Shown one piece after another: positions 36,103 through 47,140 of a DNA stretch of 64,000 bases. The number at the start of each line of letters is the position of its first letter. The first letter of the stretch is position 1. Both the position numbers and the translations under genes were made by a program. The stretch comes from Adineta vaga (taxonomy: Eukaryota > Rotifera), in assembly GCA_021613535.1 (NCBI GenBank), contig CP075496.1, positions 8,556,001 to 8,620,000 on the forward strand, in the 5' to 3' direction. The notes beneath the pieces were generated by a model. That model worked only from the letters and a program-made list of their open reading frames with translations. It was not told where the DNA came from and made no database searches.

Positions 36103-36687
36103 ATGGTTCGTTACAATGAAACATTAGGAGTTGCTTCATCCAATGTTCCAGCTTATTCTAATGGTGATGATACGTATTTTTCTGGTGAACATCACTATTT
36201 CCACGGAATATTTACTGGATTTAAATGGCAATGCGTCGAATATGCACGTCGATGGTTATTAATACGCAAAACTTGTATATTTCGAAGTGTTAGATCAGCT
36301 GCAGATGCTTGGCATGAATTATCTCATATTGAACGTGTAACTGATGGAAAAAAATTTCCATTGATTCCTCATGCAAATGGTTCATCTACAAAACCAAAAA
36401 AGGATTCTCTTTTGATTTATTCTCTCTGTCGAGATCTTCCTTTTGGACATATTGCAATTATTACTGATGTTGGCGATGATTTTATTTGTATTGCTGAACA
36501 AAATTATCGATTTCATCGCTGGTCAGGAAATTTTGCACGTCAGATATCAATGACATATAAAGATGGAAGATATTACCTCAACGATCGTTTTCGAATCGAT
36601 GGATGGATGGAAATTGTTAATAATGAACAATTAGAACCATTGAATGAATCATCTTTAGAAATTATACGTTCACAACAACGATTATAA
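36103..36687 (+). CDS. CHAP-domain amidase, glutathionylspermidine-amidase-like
   Basis: 194-residue intronless protein. It matches the amidase half of bacterial/kinetoplastid glutathionylspermidine synthetase-amidase: LGVASSNVPAYSN at the start, catalytic Cys44 in FKWQCVEYARRW, an NGS turn near 92-94, catalytic His116 in FGHIAIITDVGD, and the third residue Glu132 in IAEQNY. The C-terminal GWMEI phrase also fits. The ATP-grasp synthetase half is absent. The known reaction is hydrolysis of glutathionylspermidine to glutathione and spermidine; whether that is the substrate here is inference. The family is mainly bacterial and protist, so horizontal acquisition is likely. Confidence 0.85.
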   Translation: MVRYNETLGVASSNVPAYSNGDDTYFSGEHHYFHGIFTGFKWQCVEYARRWLLIRKTCIFRSVRSAADAWHELSHIERVTDGKKFPLIPHANGSSTKPKKDSLLIYSLCRDLPFGHIAIITDVGDDFICIAEQNYRFHRWSGNFARQISMTYKDGRYYLNDRFRIDGWMEIVNNEQLEPLNESSLEIIRSQQRL

Positions 36688-37108
36688 ATATATATTTTGA
36701 ACTGTTTATGTATTCTTTTGTTTTTGTATAAGTATTTCAATCCGATCAAATTTACTAAAATATGATTTGAAATTTTTCTCATATAATATAAATATTCAAA
36801 GATTACTATTTATTTTTTTGTCATGAACTGAAGAGAATCGAAAGAGGAAAGTAAATTCAGTGAACCGTAAGAAATTATTCACGTGAAACTACAGGTTCTT
36901 TTTTTTTCGCTATACATAAATGTCATACATCACAAATTATATTCATTCACACTTATACGTGATAAAACAACATCGATAGTTCAAAATGTTAACAAGTTTT
37001 AAATGATATGATCGTTGATTGGGAAGTAATTTCTGTTTGATATAGATTTCATAAATAAAAATAAATAGTAATACAAGATACTGATTATTATGTTTCCTTT
37101 CGTTGTAG
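36688..37108. other. Gene-free gap before the FkbM array
   Basis: About 420 bp. Only AT-rich UTR and promoter sequence was seen. Confidence 0.45.
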
Positions 37109-38228
37109 ATGAAGACGATTAGTTCTACTCGAACTATTCATCGATGCAGACAAAGAAGAATATATTATATGTTAACATACTTTCGTTGGTCAAAGATACG
37201 TTGGCTTGTTTTAGGAATTTTATTTACGATATTTCTTGTTCAATTTATTCAAACACGTTCTGTAACTTATCCAGTCTATTTTCGAATGTTATTTGGTACA
37301 TATTTTCCAAATATTTTCGGTGTATTTTCTGATGAGAGTGAAACTACTACTATTGCTCCGGAAATTGTTATTGATATGAACGATCGTACACCTTCATATA
37401 AACTCGTACTTCGAGCAGATGATCGAACATATATCGATCCTGATCGTGCACAAGCACAGCTATTGGAGAATTTAAAACTCTATGAAACATGTCAGCATGA
37501 TCCATTAACAACCGTTGTTCATATTGGTCCATTTTTAGGTATAAAACAACACTTGTACATAGTAAACAAAATCTTTTTCATAATTTTATTTAGGAGATTT
37601 TGGTCTTTATGCTGCAGCATGTGGTTGTATTGTATACATATTTGAACCTCAACCAACTCTAATACCTCTCATAAATTCATCAATTCGACATAATGAATTT
37701 TCTACCTATCGTGTTCGTCTTTTCAATAAAGTTGTTAATGATTTACCATCGAATACGAGTGTACAATATCCACCTGGTGATGGTTCACCATCTGCTCTTG
37801 ATGATCCAGCTACAGTAACGACTATTCAATTAGATGATATTGATTGGCCATCACAATCAATTTATCTCTTAAAAATCGATGCTGAAGGATTTGAAATGAA
37901 TGTTTTTCATTCAGCAAAAAATCTCTTTGCTCAAAAACGTGTTCGCCATTTAATTTTCAAATATCATCCATGGTTAATCGATCGAGGCACACAAAAAGAA
38001 CTTTTACCGTATGTAAGTAAAGAATTTAAAGCAAAATTTATCTATTGTCTTTATCGAACGGAAAATATTATCTATGGTCCTTTACGTCCAAGAGATATTC
38101 AATTGTTTTATGATCAACATGTGAATGTAGATTTACCGGCAGATGTTTACGCAGCATTAGATGAAAATGCGAAGAGAGCTACGATTAAATCGCAACGATA
38201 TAATACAAATAAAAATGTGGCTTTTTAA
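37109..38228 (+). CDS. Membrane-anchored FkbM-type methyltransferase, copy 1
   Basis: Exons 37109-37538 and 37594-38228 (55-nt phase-1 intron) give 354 residues. A basic cytosolic N-terminus, one anchor (WLVLGILFTIFLVQFIQ, ~32-48) and a stem precede an FkbM (Methyltransf_21) domain. The intron cuts SAM motif I after PFLG; the second exon continues DFGLYAAACGC. Later motifs are QLDDIDWPS, LLKIDAEGFEMNV and FIYCLYRTENIIYGPL. Motif I reads VVHIGPFLG, with His where the other four copies have Asp, so SAM binding may be altered. It is the first of five tandem copies and most like copy 3. Confidence 0.85.
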
Positions 38229-39509
38229 TAGAATATTTTTTACTTTTTTTCCAAATATTTTTGTTGATTATGATGAAATAGATTGATTATAATCGAAACT
38301 ATTTTCTAGCTTATTGTTGAAGTTGAATGGATTAATTTCAAAGACTTCTAAATTTTCGTCATTTTGTAGATATATCGATTACATATATTTACTACTAGTA
38401 TGATGATAATCTCTGAAGTAAAATCATATAGAATACCAATGTGTCTGCATTCTTAATTGTTCTAAAAAAAAGTCATGAATTGCCTTTTATCTGTAACAGT
38501 ATTTTCATGCATGAAAAGTGCATTTTATCAAATAACAGTTCTCTCAAAATTGATCGTATGATGTCAATCTAACAGCAGAGATGAATTGATTCTTACTAAT
38601 GCTATTGACGTCAGTTAGGACTGTTCAGTTAATTTTCTTCTTGAACTTCAATTAGATCAGTTAACAATATGTATATATCAAGAGGCGTTTTACTACAATT
38701 ACATCAATGTTTCCTACTTCGTTAACTATCAATTTTACACATCTGAATTGATGAGTCACCTTCATGATATTTTTTATTAATTGTAGAAATACAACTAAAC
38801 TAATGAAATATATGAGAAGAATCGCTAATAGTATATTTCTATATTGATTTTCATTCCATTTGATCTATCAATTGTATCAAAGCCCATAAACTTGATAGAT
38901 AGATAATACAAACTACATGATCGTATTCTTCATAAAATTATCGCTCTTTGATCTTCGTACGTAATGTATATCTGTGCTTTTCTTTCTCAAAAGAAAAGTT
39001 TTTGACTGGCTTAAATTTTTTATGTTAAAATGAAAAAGAAAAAAAAGTGAAGAATGAAAGTTCATTGAACTATGACGAGTTATTCATATGAAACAAATTT
39101 TGATGTACGCATCTATTGATATAGATAAAATTATTAGATATCAATGTTTAACAAAAGATGCATACCTGACATTATTTTTTGTGATATAAAAAGGAAGTAA
39201 ATATCATTTTCATCGTATTTTTCTTTTGAGTACTTTCACTATTGACAGAGGAAAATATATATCATATTGATCCATGCCAGAGATGTCCCTATCAAATCAA
39301 ACTAAACAGTATGTTGTAACAATTGAACTATTTTGTAATTTCATAAATTATTATTTGTTTTTTTGTTATGATCAATAACTTTTTTTTTCATAATATGTAG
39401 TATATATATATGTAAGCATCAATATAGCGTATCTATCATAATTATTATTGGAAATTTTTAATTGTATTTATCAACACTTTCAAAATCATATTTTATCTTA
39501 TAGATAATC
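38229..39509. other. Spacer between FkbM copies 1 and 2
   Basis: No gene. The part at 38731-38820 resembles 43001-43090 upstream of copy 4 (shared ACACATCTGAA and a TAATGAAATATAT-like run), evidence of block duplication. Confidence 0.5.
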
Positions 39510-40633
39510 ATGACAAATATACTTCAAATTGCCATGCGACCTAGAAAAGTAACCGTTACATTAAGTTCAATAATTTCTAATTTTTCCAAATCTACATGGA
39601 TTGCGACTGTTTCACTATTTCTTATTCTAATTATTGTTCTTTATGATCTTCATTCTTATCCTTTTAAAGAAATGACTCGTTTATTGAACAATTCAAGTTA
39701 TTCCAATTCAATAAATTCGCTTTTCTCACAAGCTGAAAGTCACACAACATCGACGACAACTAGTACAACAAGTGCTTCGGAATTAGTAATAGATGTTTAT
39801 GATCGAACGCCGCCGTATAGAGTAGCAACGAAAAATGGTGAGACACCATATCCTGAAGGATATCGAGTACAAGCAAAACTACTCGATGAATTACGTTTGT
39901 ACGAAATATGTCAACGAGATCCATCGACCATTGTCGTTGACGTTGGTGCTTACTTAGGTATGAGATGCAAACACTTGAAATCAAATTAAATAAATATTCT
40001 TATCTTCTAGGTGATTTTGGTATGTATGCAGCAGCATGTGGTTGTACTGTGTATATGTTTGAAATTCAATCAGATATGATTAGTCTTATTCGTTCTTCTA
40101 TTCAACATAATGCATTTTCAGATTCTCGAATTTTTGTCTATCATAATGCCGTTAGTGATGAACCCAACGGTACAACAGTAACATATGTTCCTGAAGGTAG
40201 TGCAACAAAGATTTCAGATGGTATTTCTTCTGTACAAACGATTCGATTAGATGATATAGTATGGACATCATCTTCAATTTACATATTAAAAGTTGATGTC
40301 GAAGGATTTGAATTGAATGTTCTTCGTTCGGCAAAAAGTCTCTTTGCTAAAAGACGTATTCGTCATTTAATTTTCAAATATACACCTTGGTGGACTGATC
40401 GAGCTCCACAACAAACTCTATTACCGTTTGTGAAAAGAGAATTAAGAGCAAAATTTATCTATACTCTTAATCCAACGGAGAATGTTATTTATGGTCCATT
40501 ATCTCCGAAGGATGTGAACAATTTATATGATCAATATATGAAATCTCGTTTGCAAACATATATCTATGCTACATTCGATCCAAAATCTGTACGAACATCA
40601 ATAAAATCACAACAATTTGTCGAGCATAAGTAA
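39510..40633 (+). CDS. Membrane-anchored FkbM-type methyltransferase, copy 2
   Basis: Exons 39510-39957 and 40011-40633 (53-nt intron) give 356 residues. Anchor at about 30-47 (WIATVSLFLILIIVLYDL) and a Thr/Ser-rich stem (TTSTTTSTTSAS). Motif I VVDVGAYLG|DFGMYAAACGC is complete across the intron. Then VYMFEIQSDM (acidic residue of motif II), TIRLDDIVW and ILKVDVEGFELNVLRSA (motif IV region). The C-terminal FKYTPWWTDRAPQQTLL and VIYGPLSPKD follow. The signature residues of FkbM O-methyltransferases are intact. Closest in the array to copy 4. Type II topology places the domain in the secretory lumen (inference). Confidence 0.88.
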
Positions 40634-41418
40634 GGTGTTAAATAAATATTTAGGTAGTTCTTTAGACTTAATTTTTTATTACAATGTAAATATTAATTTA
40701 CTAATAAATTAAGATCTTAGAATCGAGAATATTTACAAACATCATTGTACAGTATTAAAATACATTTCGAAACGATTTTAATATTCCACAAAAATCTGGA
40801 ATATTAGATCAACCTGAAGAGAAATCAGTGATAAACACGATCAATCATAACATTAGGATAGTATGATCAGATTGTCTTGTTTTCAATTTTTTGATAAGCA
40901 AACTTCGTAAAGAAAGAAAATACTGAATAAAAATTGTTTTCTTCCGCAGACACAAGGAAATAAGTTAACAAGAATGTTCGTTGAACCATAACAGTCGGTA
41001 CATATATAACTAATTTTTTGACGTTTGTATATCGATATATGCATTGAAGAAATTACATTCAATATCAATGCTAACGAATGAGACAACCTTCAATGTATTT
41101 TATTCGCGGGAAAAAACACACATCCAATCGAACATTCTTTTGCTCGTCATACTATTTGCATCTTTCTTTTTACTCCGATTGATATGAGCATGTCATAAGG
41201 CATATCGTTCTGATCGAACAAATAAATGTGAATTTTATAATCGAAATGAGACAATCTTAATGGTCTCATTAGAACACTTTTGTGTTGATTTTTGAAAATT
41301 TTTTCTCGATATCTTTCGTTGTTTATCAACTATTTGAATAGCTTTTTGAAAAAATATATCAATCGACTGAGATTTTGAAATACTCATTATAATTTATCGT
41401 TTAGTTAGAGAATTCATC
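40634..41418. other. Spacer between FkbM copies 2 and 3
   Basis: AT-rich; no gene or clear repeat was seen. Confidence 0.45.
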
Positions 41419-42515
41419 ATGGCAAAATTCAATACAATTATGAATAAAATGAAACAATTCAAATCGTATCATATTTCAACATTACTTCGTTGGACCAGAT
41501 TACGTTGGTATATTCTGATCTTTATCTCATACATATTGCTCGTTTATATTCATCCTTTTCGTTCCTTATCACCAACACGCATTCCTCAACTATGGAGTGA
41601 ATCACATTATTCAAAATATATGAATTTCCTTTTTGAAAATCCTGCACCAGTGACCAATCCTCCGGATATTTTTGTTGATATGAATGAACGCAAACCGTCT
41701 TTTAAACTGGCTATGAGATCCGATGATCGACCATTTCTAAGTGTCGATCGAGCACAATCAAAATTATTAGAAAGACTACGTCTATATGAAACATGTCAAC
41801 GTGATTCATCAACGATTGTTGTTGATGTTGGTGCTTACCTAGGTAGGAGAAAAATAACAATTCAATAAAAGATTATGTCTTTTTCTTAGGTGAATTTGGT
41901 CTCTATGCAGCAGCATGTGGATGTACCGTTTATCTATTTGAAGCTCAACCAGATATGATTAAACTTCTTCATTCATCTATCAAACAGAATATATTTCCAA
42001 CAACTCGAGTACATGTATATCATAATGTTGTCACGAATTTACCTTCAAATACTAATGTTAGTTTTCCACCTGGTGATGGTTCGGTGGCAATGGTTGATAA
42101 TCCAGTTACAGTACGAACTATTCGATTAGATGATGTTCAATGGCCATCGCCATCAATTTTTATGCTTCGAATTGATGTTGATGGCTCTGAATTCAATGTT
42201 CTTCGTTCAGCAAAGAAATTATTTACTCAAAAACGTATACAACATCTACTTTTCACATATACACCATGGTTATCTGAGAGAAGTTCACAAAAAGAACTTC
42301 TACCAAATATTAAAAATGACTTTAAAGCAAAATTTGTCTATAGTCTATTTCGAACGGATGATAATATCTATGGACCACTTCTACCCAGACATTTAACGAA
42401 TTTCTATGATCAAATATTAAATTTAAATATACCAGCTGAAGTCTATGCTGTTTTTGATGACAAAATATCGCAATCAACAATCAAAGCGAAACGTTATCAT
42501 CAATTTAAATCTTAA
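41419..42515 (+). CDS. Membrane-anchored FkbM-type methyltransferase, copy 3
   Basis: Exons 41419-41842 and 41890-42515 (47-nt intron, among the shortest in the window) give 349 residues. Anchor WYILIFISYILLVYI at about 31-45. Motif I VVDVGAYLG|EFGLYAAACGC is intact. The later region reads TIRLDDVQWPSPSIF and LRIDVDGSEFNV, where EG of the usual VEGFE has become DG and F has become S. The C-terminus FYDQILNLNIPAEVYAVFDD resembles copy 1. It is probably still folded; catalytic competence is uncertain. Confidence 0.87.
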
Positions 42516-43591
42516 GTGTTATATTTGTTTCATCAAAGTATTATTAGTTTTTCTTTCGAAGATCGTATGGTACGAATTCTAAATTCAATTTTGTTTTCAA
42601 ATTAAGTATGCTAAACACTGTCTAGAATATAAACTGAATCGATCGAGCATTATTATCAGATGATAAAGTAAAATTCTATTAGAATAGTAAAACAATGCAT
42701 CTTTCGTACTCTACTTTCCTTTTCATCATCAGTATGTTCAAAATAATAAACATTATATTAGTAATTTTCATCAAACATCTTACACAATTGGTTGATTATA
42801 TTATCAATTTGTTCTAATTATGTAATATTTACAATCGGTATTTTCTCTCGATCATGCACGTATGAAAGTTTTCTAAAGTCTTTCTCTGATTTTTTCAATA
42901 CTATGTTAAAAGATCTTTATCTACTATCAGTAATATAAACATAAATATTCATATAAAAAAATAATTGAGGAGAAGATGTTGTTGTTTTTCTGTTGGATTC
43001 GATTTCAATTTCACACATCTGAAATAAATGATCATTTTGATAGGTTTTGTTAATTATAAAATATAACTGAGTCAATGAAGTATATAGAATATATCAATAC
43101 AAAATATATAACAGGATGCATTGAATTTGATATCGATAATTTACTGTCATTTGAGTTGCAATAATCTATAGTGATGTGTTTTGTCTTATTATCGAATGAC
43201 TTTCAATAGATAGTAATGCTCAAAGGTTATGAATAGGATGTTAACGAGTGAAAAAAAAAGCATAGGTTACATCATGTTATGTTTTAATGTTCGATTCAAG
43301 CAATGTTAGTTACATAATCGGCTATGATTATGAACATTTTAATTGAAGTTCATTCTCATTTTTAATGCGTTATATAGATCATTTTTATGTCAACAAAAAT
43401 ATCTAGACTGAATTTATGATATTCTACATTCGTAAAGATATTGCTCAGTAACGAACGACAAAACATTTTCATGTTTATCTTTCATGTGTTTCTATTGCAT
43501 TGCAATTTACATTTAAACAAATTATTTACGATCTTTATATATTTGTAGATATATTTATACTTAATTTCAATAATTTTATTAAATCAATGTT
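42516..43591. other. Spacer between FkbM copies 3 and 4
   Basis: No gene. Includes the segment 43001-43090 similar to 38731-38820 upstream of copy 2. Confidence 0.5.
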
Positions 43592-44736
43592 ATGGAGAAT
43601 ATCAATAGTTCACAATTTCACAACTTGTTTCCTTCTTTGAAACATCGTTACTGTGCAAAACCATACTTATTTCTTTTATTCATTATATTCGCTACATTTA
43701 TTCTTATGTTTCATCAGATACAATATTTTTCATTCAGAATTCCCTTCCAAATTATGTGGATTAACTCTACTCACTCAGATCGTATAAAATCCACTTTTCC
43801 TCAAAGCACAACAACAACAACAACAACATCTTTACCTCTTAACACGCCAAAATCTTCTGAAATCGTAATAGAAATGGATAATCGTATACCAACATATAAA
43901 CTTGCTACTCAATCTGGTAATAAACCATATGCTGATGGTGATCGAGCACAAGCCAAAGTACTAGAGGAAATACATCTTTATGAAACGTGTCAACGAGATC
44001 CATCGACAATTGTTGTCGATGTTGGTGCTTTTCTTGGTATTTAAAAAGAAATCTATTCTACAAATCAAATTCAAACGAAAATATGTTTATGTTTTGTTAT
44101 TTAGGAGATTTTGGCCTTTATGCTGCAGCTTGTGGTTGCACTGTGTATATATTTGAAATCCAACCAGATATGGTGACTTTGATTCGTTCATCAATCAATC
44201 ATAATTCATTTTCATCATCTCGTGTTCATCTTTATCATAATGCAGTTAGTGATTTACCAGCAGGATCGACCGTGAAATTCATGCCAGGTGATGGTTCGAC
44301 AGCCGCTTCAGGTGGTAATGTTTCTGTGGAAACTATGCGTCTAGATGATATACCTTGGTCATCAAATTTCATTTATATGCTCAAAATCGATGTCGAAGGA
44401 TTTGAATTAAATGTTCTTCGTTCGGCAAAGAATCTGTTTGCTGAAAAACGCATTCGCCATTTAATTTTCGAATATACACCTTGGTGGACTGATCGTGCTC
44501 CACAACAAACTCTATTACCATATGTTCAAAATGAATTAAAAGCAAAATTTCTCTATGCACTGCATCGAACTGAGAGCATTATTTATGGACCTTTGCGTGT
44601 CAATGAATTAAAAACGTTTTACAGGACACATTTAAATGCACATCTTCAAACAGATATCTATGCAATATTTGATGATAATGCAACAAAAACGTCGATTAAA
44701 TCAAAACCATACAGTCAGGGTAGAAGAGTAGCTTGA
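43592..44736 (+). CDS. Membrane-anchored FkbM-type methyltransferase, copy 4
   Basis: Exons 43592-44036 and 44105-44736 (68-nt intron) give 358 residues. Anchor PYLFLLFIIFATFILMFHQ at about 27-45, then a poly-Thr stem. Motif I VVDVGAFLG|DFGLYAAACGC, acidic VYIFEIQPDM, TMRLDDIPWSS, MLKIDVEGFELNVLRSA and FEYTPWWTDRAPQQTLL are all canonical for the family. Together with copy 2 it is the copy most likely to be active. High similarity to copy 2 in both domain and upstream sequence. Confidence 0.88.
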
Positions 44737-45867
44737 AACTGAATAATTGTTCAAATTTATTTTCACAACTTCGTATTCTTTTTCGTGAGATTTTTAAGAA
44801 ATCTGATTTTTTGAGAAAAAAACGGATCGATCTATCACTATGTTTATCATTTTGTTTTTCAATAACACGGGAAAATCGATAAAAAAATAAGTGCATTTTT
44901 ATCTCTTCATATCTTTTCGATCAGGTATGCTTATGTCATGAAAAAGTAGAAAAACGTGGACATATTCACGAAAAGCATACCTGCTCGTACAGAATAGTTT
45001 AACTTCGTCCGGATACGGTTTAATCAGATATGTCATGGTTATTATTACACAGATGAAAATATATACAAACTACCTGATGATGACAAATGAAACGGCTGCT
45101 TCTTAAAATTTTCAAAGTATTTGATATCAAAAACTAATTTAGTATTATTCGACAACATAGTGATATTTGTGTGAAAATTCGTGTTAAACGCTTTTTTCGA
45201 AATAAATCATATAATAAATGTCTTTCGATGAAATTATCACTTGCATTCATTCTAAAATTCATAGATATTTCACCATAAATCAAGTTACTTTTCATCATAT
45301 TTTCTAATAAGTTCAATGAGTTAATATTTTCTTAGAGGTGCAATTTTTATCCTTGCTAAATAAATGAACAAAAAAAGAAAAAGAGAATAGCAAATTTATT
45401 CGACCAGAACCAATTCATTAACAAGAATGCATACACCTATAATCGACAGATGGAAACTTATATTTTATAGTATGTACCGTAACGTATGCACTACTAAGTT
45501 TATAGTGAAGAAGAAAAAACCATACGTAGTGTTCCTTGCATATTTTTTTAGTTACTCTCTCGACGTGTCAATACAATGAATTAAACATATACATGATCAA
45601 AATCTATTGCAGGTATTAATCATATTTGATGTTTACAAAACAGTATATGCAGTTATTTTTTCTCAGTGGTTAGCATATTCTACCAACCAGATTTAAAAAA
45701 AAAGTTTATTAATTGATCAACAGCATCTTTTCGTTCGACGGATAAAATCAAATAAGAAAACATGCGGAATCAGCGAATGCAACATGTAATTGAGTATTCA
45801 ATCATAAAGAATATAAACTAGTTCGAAAATATTTATCTTTTCAATTGAATTTTCCTTCCAGATTACC
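44737..45867. other. Spacer between FkbM copies 4 and 5
   Basis: No gene. Contains an 11-bp inverted repeat (CAGGTATGCTT at 44922-44932, complement at 44973-44983) with a 40-nt loop. Confidence 0.5.
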
Positions 45868-46990
45868 ATGTCATATATCAAAAAACAAAAGAATACCTAT
45901 GGGATATCAGGTTTACAATGTATAGCAACATTCTGTCGTACATCGAAACCGAATTGGTGTATTTTAACAGCAACTTTATGTACTTTTGTTCTTCTCTTTC
46001 ATCATGCACATTACTTGTCTTATAGTAAATTGTCTGAAGCATTCTCTAATGAAGACGATTCTAATTCGGTTATGGCAGACGGTAATGTTGAAAATGAACC
46101 AATACAGACAGAAGAAGTCAACACAAATGAAACAGTAATCGAAATGAGTGATCGAGTGCCATCATTCGAACTTGCGACAAAAAAAGGAGATAGACCATCT
46201 TCAGAAAGCGATCGTGCATATGGAAAATTACTCGATGAATTACACCTTCAAGATGTATGTCAACAAGATCCAACAACGATTGTTGTTGATGTTGGTGCGG
46301 GTTTAGGTAAAAGAATGCAAGATTTATGTACACATTTCCAATAAGAAAGAAAATCTTCTTTTAGGAGAATTTGGTCTTTATGCAGCAGCATGTGGTTGTA
46401 CTGTTTATATGTTTGAAGTTCGAACAGATCTAGTTACTCTCATTAAATCATCCATAAAACATAATTCATTCACGTCACCTCCTGTTGATGTTTTTCAGAA
46501 AGCTGTTAGTGATGTACCAACGGATAGTACTATCGATTATTCACCTCCGGAGGGTGAAGGAGACAATACTGACACTTTTACTACAGTACAGACGATTCGA
46601 TTAGATGATGTCTCATGGTCGTCCTTATCAATCTATATACTTAAAATTGATACACCTGGATCAGAATTAAATGTTCTCCGTTCCGCAAAAACTCTTTTCA
46701 ATCAAAAACGTATTCGATATTTATTTTTCGACTATAGTCCATGGTTAGGTGATCCAGAATTACAAAAAAGCATCTTATCATATGTAAGACGAGATGCAAA
46801 AGCGAAATTTATATATAATATCTATCGAAAGGATGAGAAAATTTATGGACCTCTAGTACCAATGCATTTTCCGACACTTTATGATCGAATGGTGGAATCG
46901 CGTACGAATACAAGTATATATGCTGTTTTTGATAACAGAGTAACGAGATCATCCATTAAATCTGAACCATTTCCAATCAATAATCGTTAA
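45868..46990 (+). CDS. Membrane-anchored FkbM-type methyltransferase, copy 5 (divergent)
   Basis: Exons 45868-46306 and 46365-46990 (58-nt intron) give 354 residues. Anchor CILTATLCTFVLLFHH at about 36-51, and an acidic rather than Thr-rich stem. Motif I VVDVGAGLG|EFGLYAAACGC is kept, but the later catalytic-region motif reads LKIDTPGSELNV, having lost the VEG found in copies 2 and 4. An extra acidic insert (PPEGEGDNTDT) precedes TIRLDDVSWSS. It is the most diverged copy and the last of the array. Confidence 0.86.
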
Positions 46991-47140
46991 GTTCAAAAAT
47001 GAACTCAGGCATTTTCTTCATTTGTTTTTTAGATTACAGAAAGTTATTACGTTAAATTTATTTTATTTTTAAATAAAAAAACAGAAATTTTTACTTAAAC
47101 AATGTAGAAAGTTACATGAACTTTACGCAAAACATTATCG

